37,603 nucleotides of DNA from Nostoc sp. WHI (GTDB lineage Bacteria; Cyanobacteriota; Cyanobacteriia; Cyanobacteriales; Nostocaceae), in contig NZ_WBKM01000052.1 of assembly GCF_015714725.1 (NCBI RefSeq), positions 1 to 37,603 on the forward strand, written 5' to 3'. This document shows positions 35,412 through 37,603 of the stretch, piece by piece. The stretch's first letter is position 1. Each line of letters opens with the position of its first letter. Under the pieces are notes generated by a model that saw nothing but the letters and a program-made list of their open reading frames with translations, was not told the origin of the DNA and did no database searches. The position numbers and the translations under genes are program-made.

Positions 35412-36575
35412 GTGGAAATTCAAATTGGGCGGGGAAAAACAGCTCGTAGAGCCTACGGAATAGATGAAATTGCTCTAGTCCCCGGCAACAGAACACTAGA
35501 CCCCAGTTTGGCAGATACTAAGTGGTGTATTGGCAATATTGAGCGAGAAATCCCGATAATTGCTAGTGCGATGGATGGCGTAGTAGATGTTCGCATGGCT
35601 GTACGTTTGTCACAGTTAGGAGCATTAGGTGTCCTCAACTTAGAGGGTATTCAAACTCGCTATGCTGATCCAGAGCCAATATTAGATCAGATTGCCTCTG
35701 TGGGGAAAGATGAATTTGTTGCCCTAATGCAAGAACTCTATGCCGAACCAATTAAACCGGAATTAATTGAACAACGGATTCAGGAAATTAAACAACAAGG
35801 TGGAATTGCGGCAGTGAGTGCGACTCCAGCCGGTGCAAGCAAATACGGTGAGGCGGTGGCAAAAGCTGGGGCAGATTTATTTTTTGTCCAGGCTACGGTG
35901 GTTTCTACTGCATACCTGTCACCAGAGTCCATAGTACCACTTGATTTAGCAGAATTTTGTCGCTCAATGCCCATCCCCGTGGTGTTGGGGAATTGCGTGA
36001 CTTATGAAGTCACTTTGAATTTGTTGAAAGCTGGGGCGGCTGGGGTACTGGTGGGAATTGGGCCTGGTGCCGCTTGTACTTCGCGTGGCGTGCTGGGTGT
36101 GGGTGTGCCACAGGCAACTGCGATCACTGATTGTGCTGCGGCACGAGATGATTACTACAAGGAAACTGGCAACTATATCCCCATCATTGCGGATGGCGGT
36201 TTAATTACTGGCGGCGACATTTGTAAATGCATCGCCTGCGGTGCTGATGGTGTGATGATTGGTTCGCCCTTCGCCAGAGCCATTGAAGCCCCAGGACGAG
36301 GTTATCATTGGGGTATGGCGACTCCTAGTCCAGTTTTGCCACGAGGCACCCGGATTCGCGTTGCCACCACTGGTAGCCTAGAACAAATACTCATTGGGCC
36401 AGCAGGACTAGATGATGGCACTCACAATCTTTTAGGAGCCTTAAAGACCAGCATGGGCACATTGGGAGCCAAAAATATCAAAGAAATGCAGCAAGTGGAA
36501 GTTGTGATTGCGCCTTCTTTATTAACCGAGGGGAAAGTTTACCAAAAAGCTCAACAATTAGGTATGGGGAAATAG
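35412..36575 (+). CDS. guaB: GuaB3-type IMP dehydrogenase-related protein
   Basis: 387 aa with a GTG start. A TIM-barrel IMPDH/GMPR fold is evident: EIQIGRGKTARRAYGIDEIALVPG near the N-terminus, IPIIASAMDGVVDVRMA, VLVGIGPGAACTSRGVLGVG with the catalytic-loop cysteine, IIADGGLITGGDICKCIACGADGVMIGSPFARA. There are no CBS domains and the protein is about 100 residues shorter than canonical IMPDH, as in cyanobacterial and actinobacterial GuaB3 proteins. Canonical IMPDH oxidises IMP to XMP for GTP synthesis; I recall reports that GuaB3 instead reduces GMP, so the direction here is open. It precedes Yfr1 and trxA, an arrangement I recall as conserved in cyanobacteria. Confidence 0.9.
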   Translation: MEIQIGRGKTARRAYGIDEIALVPGNRTLDPSLADTKWCIGNIEREIPIIASAMDGVVDVRMAVRLSQLGALGVLNLEGIQTRYADPEPILDQIASVGKDEFVALMQELYAEPIKPELIEQRIQEIKQQGGIAAVSATPAGASKYGEAVAKAGADLFFVQATVVSTAYLSPESIVPLDLAEFCRSMPIPVVLGNCVTYEVTLNLLKAGAAGVLVGIGPGAACTSRGVLGVGVPQATAITDCAAARDDYYKETGNYIPIIADGGLITGGDICKCIACGADGVMIGSPFARAIEAPGRGYHWGMATPSPVLPRGTRIRVATTGSLEQILIGPAGLDDGTHNLLGALKTSMGTLGAKNIKEMQQVEVVIAPSLLTEGKVYQKAQQLGMGK

Positions 36576-36580
36576 AATTT

Positions 36581-36645
36581 GGGCATGGGGCATAGGGTAT
36601 GGGGAATAGAAAAAATAACAGACAATGCCTAATACCCCATTCCCA
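36581..36645. repeat. GGGGCATGGGG-type low-complexity repeat
   Basis: Degenerate units (GGGCATGGGGCATAGGGTAT and GGGGAATAG) are followed by a partly complementary TACCCCATTCCC, so the transcript can fold. Such units are common behind genes in Nostoc-like genomes. No poly-T run follows. Confidence 0.5.
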
Positions 36646-36721
36646 ACATCAAATTCTTCAAGGGAATTTTTTCAGCCCCTAAACAATTACTGGAAAAATC
36701 TTATATGTCGCCTACAATAGA

Positions 36722-36795
36722 AATAGCGGAGACGCATGTTTCCGTTCACTCCTCACACCACACTCCGCCCGGACTACTGTTCGGGCGGTTCCTTA
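36722..36795 (+). ncRNA. yfr1: Yfr1 small regulatory RNA
   Basis: The unpaired motif ACTCCTCACACCAC at 36748-36761 is the signature of cyanobacterial Yfr1. It is flanked as expected by a 5' hairpin (GCGGA ... TCCGT, 36726-36745) and a 3' terminator-like hairpin CCGCCCG / CGGGCGG (36765-36788) followed by TTCCTT. A TACAAT -10 element at 36713-36718 places the start near 36725, giving about 65-70 nt. Yfr1 blocks translation of outer-membrane porin mRNAs by pairing through this motif. Its position between guaB and trxA matches other cyanobacteria as I recall. Confidence 0.92.
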
Positions 36796-36917
36796 TGTTT
36801 GTTTATGAATAAATTTTAGAGCTTCTTTGCAAATATACATCCTCTACTCCCAAGCTAAGGTTTTTGCTATGGTAGAATTTTCACCAAGCTCAGATATTAT
36901 TGGCAAAGGTTTTAGGC

Positions 36918-37241
36918 ATGTCAGCAGCCGCACAAGTTACCGATTCTAGTTTCAAGCAAGAAGTACTCGACAGCGAAGTACCCGTTTTAGTTGACTTTTG
37001 GGCACCCTGGTGCGGACCATGCCGTATGGTAGCTCCTGTTGTCGATGAAATTTCCGAACAGTACAAAGGCCAAATAAAGGTCGTAAAAGTCAACACAGAT
37101 GAAAATCCTCAGGTTGCTAGTCAGTACGGTATTCGGAGCATTCCTACACTAATGATTTTTAAGGGTGGACTAAAAGTTGATATGGTGGTCGGCGCCGTGC
37201 CTAAAACTACATTAGCTACCACTCTCGAAAAGTATCTTTGA
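36918..37241 (+). CDS. trxA: Thioredoxin (m-type)
   Basis: 107 aa from the ATG at 36918 ([20 protein letters not shown]), preferred over a TTG at 36900 because AAAGG lies eight bases upstream and the length matches the family. Active site [18 protein letters not shown] (redox pair in CGPC), then [30 protein letters not shown] with the cis-proline (SIPT). It is a cytoplasmic disulfide reductase serving Calvin-cycle enzymes, peroxiredoxins and ribonucleotide reductase. It lies just after the Yfr1 gene in the same direction and is closed by the terminator downstream. Confidence 0.97.
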   Translation: MSAAAQVTDSSFKQEVLDSEVPVLVDFWAPWCGPCRMVAPVVDEISEQYKGQIKVVKVNTDENPQVASQYGIRSIPTLMIFKGGLKVDMVVGAVPKTTLATTLEKYL

Positions 37242-37310
37242 AACTCAATCGGCAACAAATACCTCTTGAGTTATCCATATTGTTCTGACTTTAGGTTAAT
37301 TTTTGTAAAC

Positions 37311-37351
37311 AAGTTTGAAAGGTGCGAATTTATCGTCTTTCAAACTTTTTT
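37311..37351 (+). terminator. Intrinsic terminator of trxA
   Basis: Eleven-base perfect stem AAGTTTGAAAG / CTTTCAAACTT with a 15-base loop, running into a T tract, about 70 bases after the stop. Confidence 0.88.
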
Positions 37352-37603
37352 GCATTTATACATAGTTTAAGAATGTTTTTAGGAGTTTCTACTTTAATAA
37401 CAATTTCCTAATTTCCGCACTACTAATTTCCACCCAAAGGCAGCTAACAAAAACCCAAAAGCTGAGTCAGCGAAGAGGAAAAGGGGCAGTTCTTGCAGGG
37501 GGCAGGCGGGGGAAACCCCATAAATAAATTTATTGGCTCTGAAACCATGAGTGCAGGGGAAATGAGCGTATCTTTCCCCCCATCTCCCTGCTCCCCTGCC
37601 CCC
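37352..37603. other. Non-coding end of window with C-rich repeat
   Basis: No gene is visible. The segment ends in a C-rich run including CCCTGCTCCCCTGCCCCC (37586-37603), the same string found at positions 5-22 at the other end of the window. A G-rich counterpart (GCAGGGGGCAGGCGGGGG) lies near 37495. Confidence 0.6.

Overview
The window looks like a chromosomal segment of a filamentous, heterocyst-forming type cyanobacterium (Nostoc/Anabaena-like). The evidence is frequent GCGATCGC (HIP1) octamers, an apcF phycobilisome gene, an NtcA-activated glnA promoter, xisH/xisI, a guaB-Yfr1-trxA arrangement and Nostoc-style dispersed repeats. All calls come from reading the sequence; no database search was run.

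Positions 24362 down to 1 (minus strand) hold a nonribosomal peptide locus of three co-directional genes. (i) 24362-20097 is a starter protein: a FAAL/keto-acid-type AMP ligase, a ketoreductase and a carrier domain. (ii) 20095-18776 is a PRMT-like SAM methyltransferase fused to an N-terminal TubC-type docking domain. (iii) 18711 to beyond position 1 is a single giant NRPS frame (at least 6237 codons) with a docking domain, five complete C-A-T modules and a sixth C-A cut by the window edge. Hand-extracted specificity codes read Ile/Val-like, unknown X, Thr, X again, a DVENAGVVTK-type code, and Phe. With a hydroxy-acid-type starter, this order fits an Ahp-cyclodepsipeptide (cyanopeptolin-type) assembly line whose last modules lie outside the window. 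The two X-activating A domains are about 98% identical in DNA over 1.45 kb, which implies recent intragenic duplication or gene conversion. A remnant of a docking tail lies between genes (ii) and (iii).

Positions 24363-28020 are a gene-poor, repeat-rich transition. It carries a tandem GACAGATAA repeat, a small ribbon-helix-helix gene with a palindromic operator candidate, a folded stretch that may be a transposon relic, recR (apparently with an ACG start), two small hypothetical genes, a 93-bp MITE with 5-bp target duplication, and an intrinsic terminator.

Positions 28021-37603 are mostly core genes. They are a DUF697-type GTPase, then a minus-strand block of apcF, xisH-xisI, and DUF29-tlyA. 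Next come glnA (+) with an NtcA promoter and terminator, a DUF218/YdcF-like membrane protein gene lying between two ~175-bp inverted repeats, a short IMP dehydrogenase-related gene, the Yfr1 small RNA, and trxA with a terminator. Both window ends carry the same CCCTGCTCCCCTGCCCCC-type low-complexity repeat. At the left end it is read in frame inside the sixth adenylation domain.
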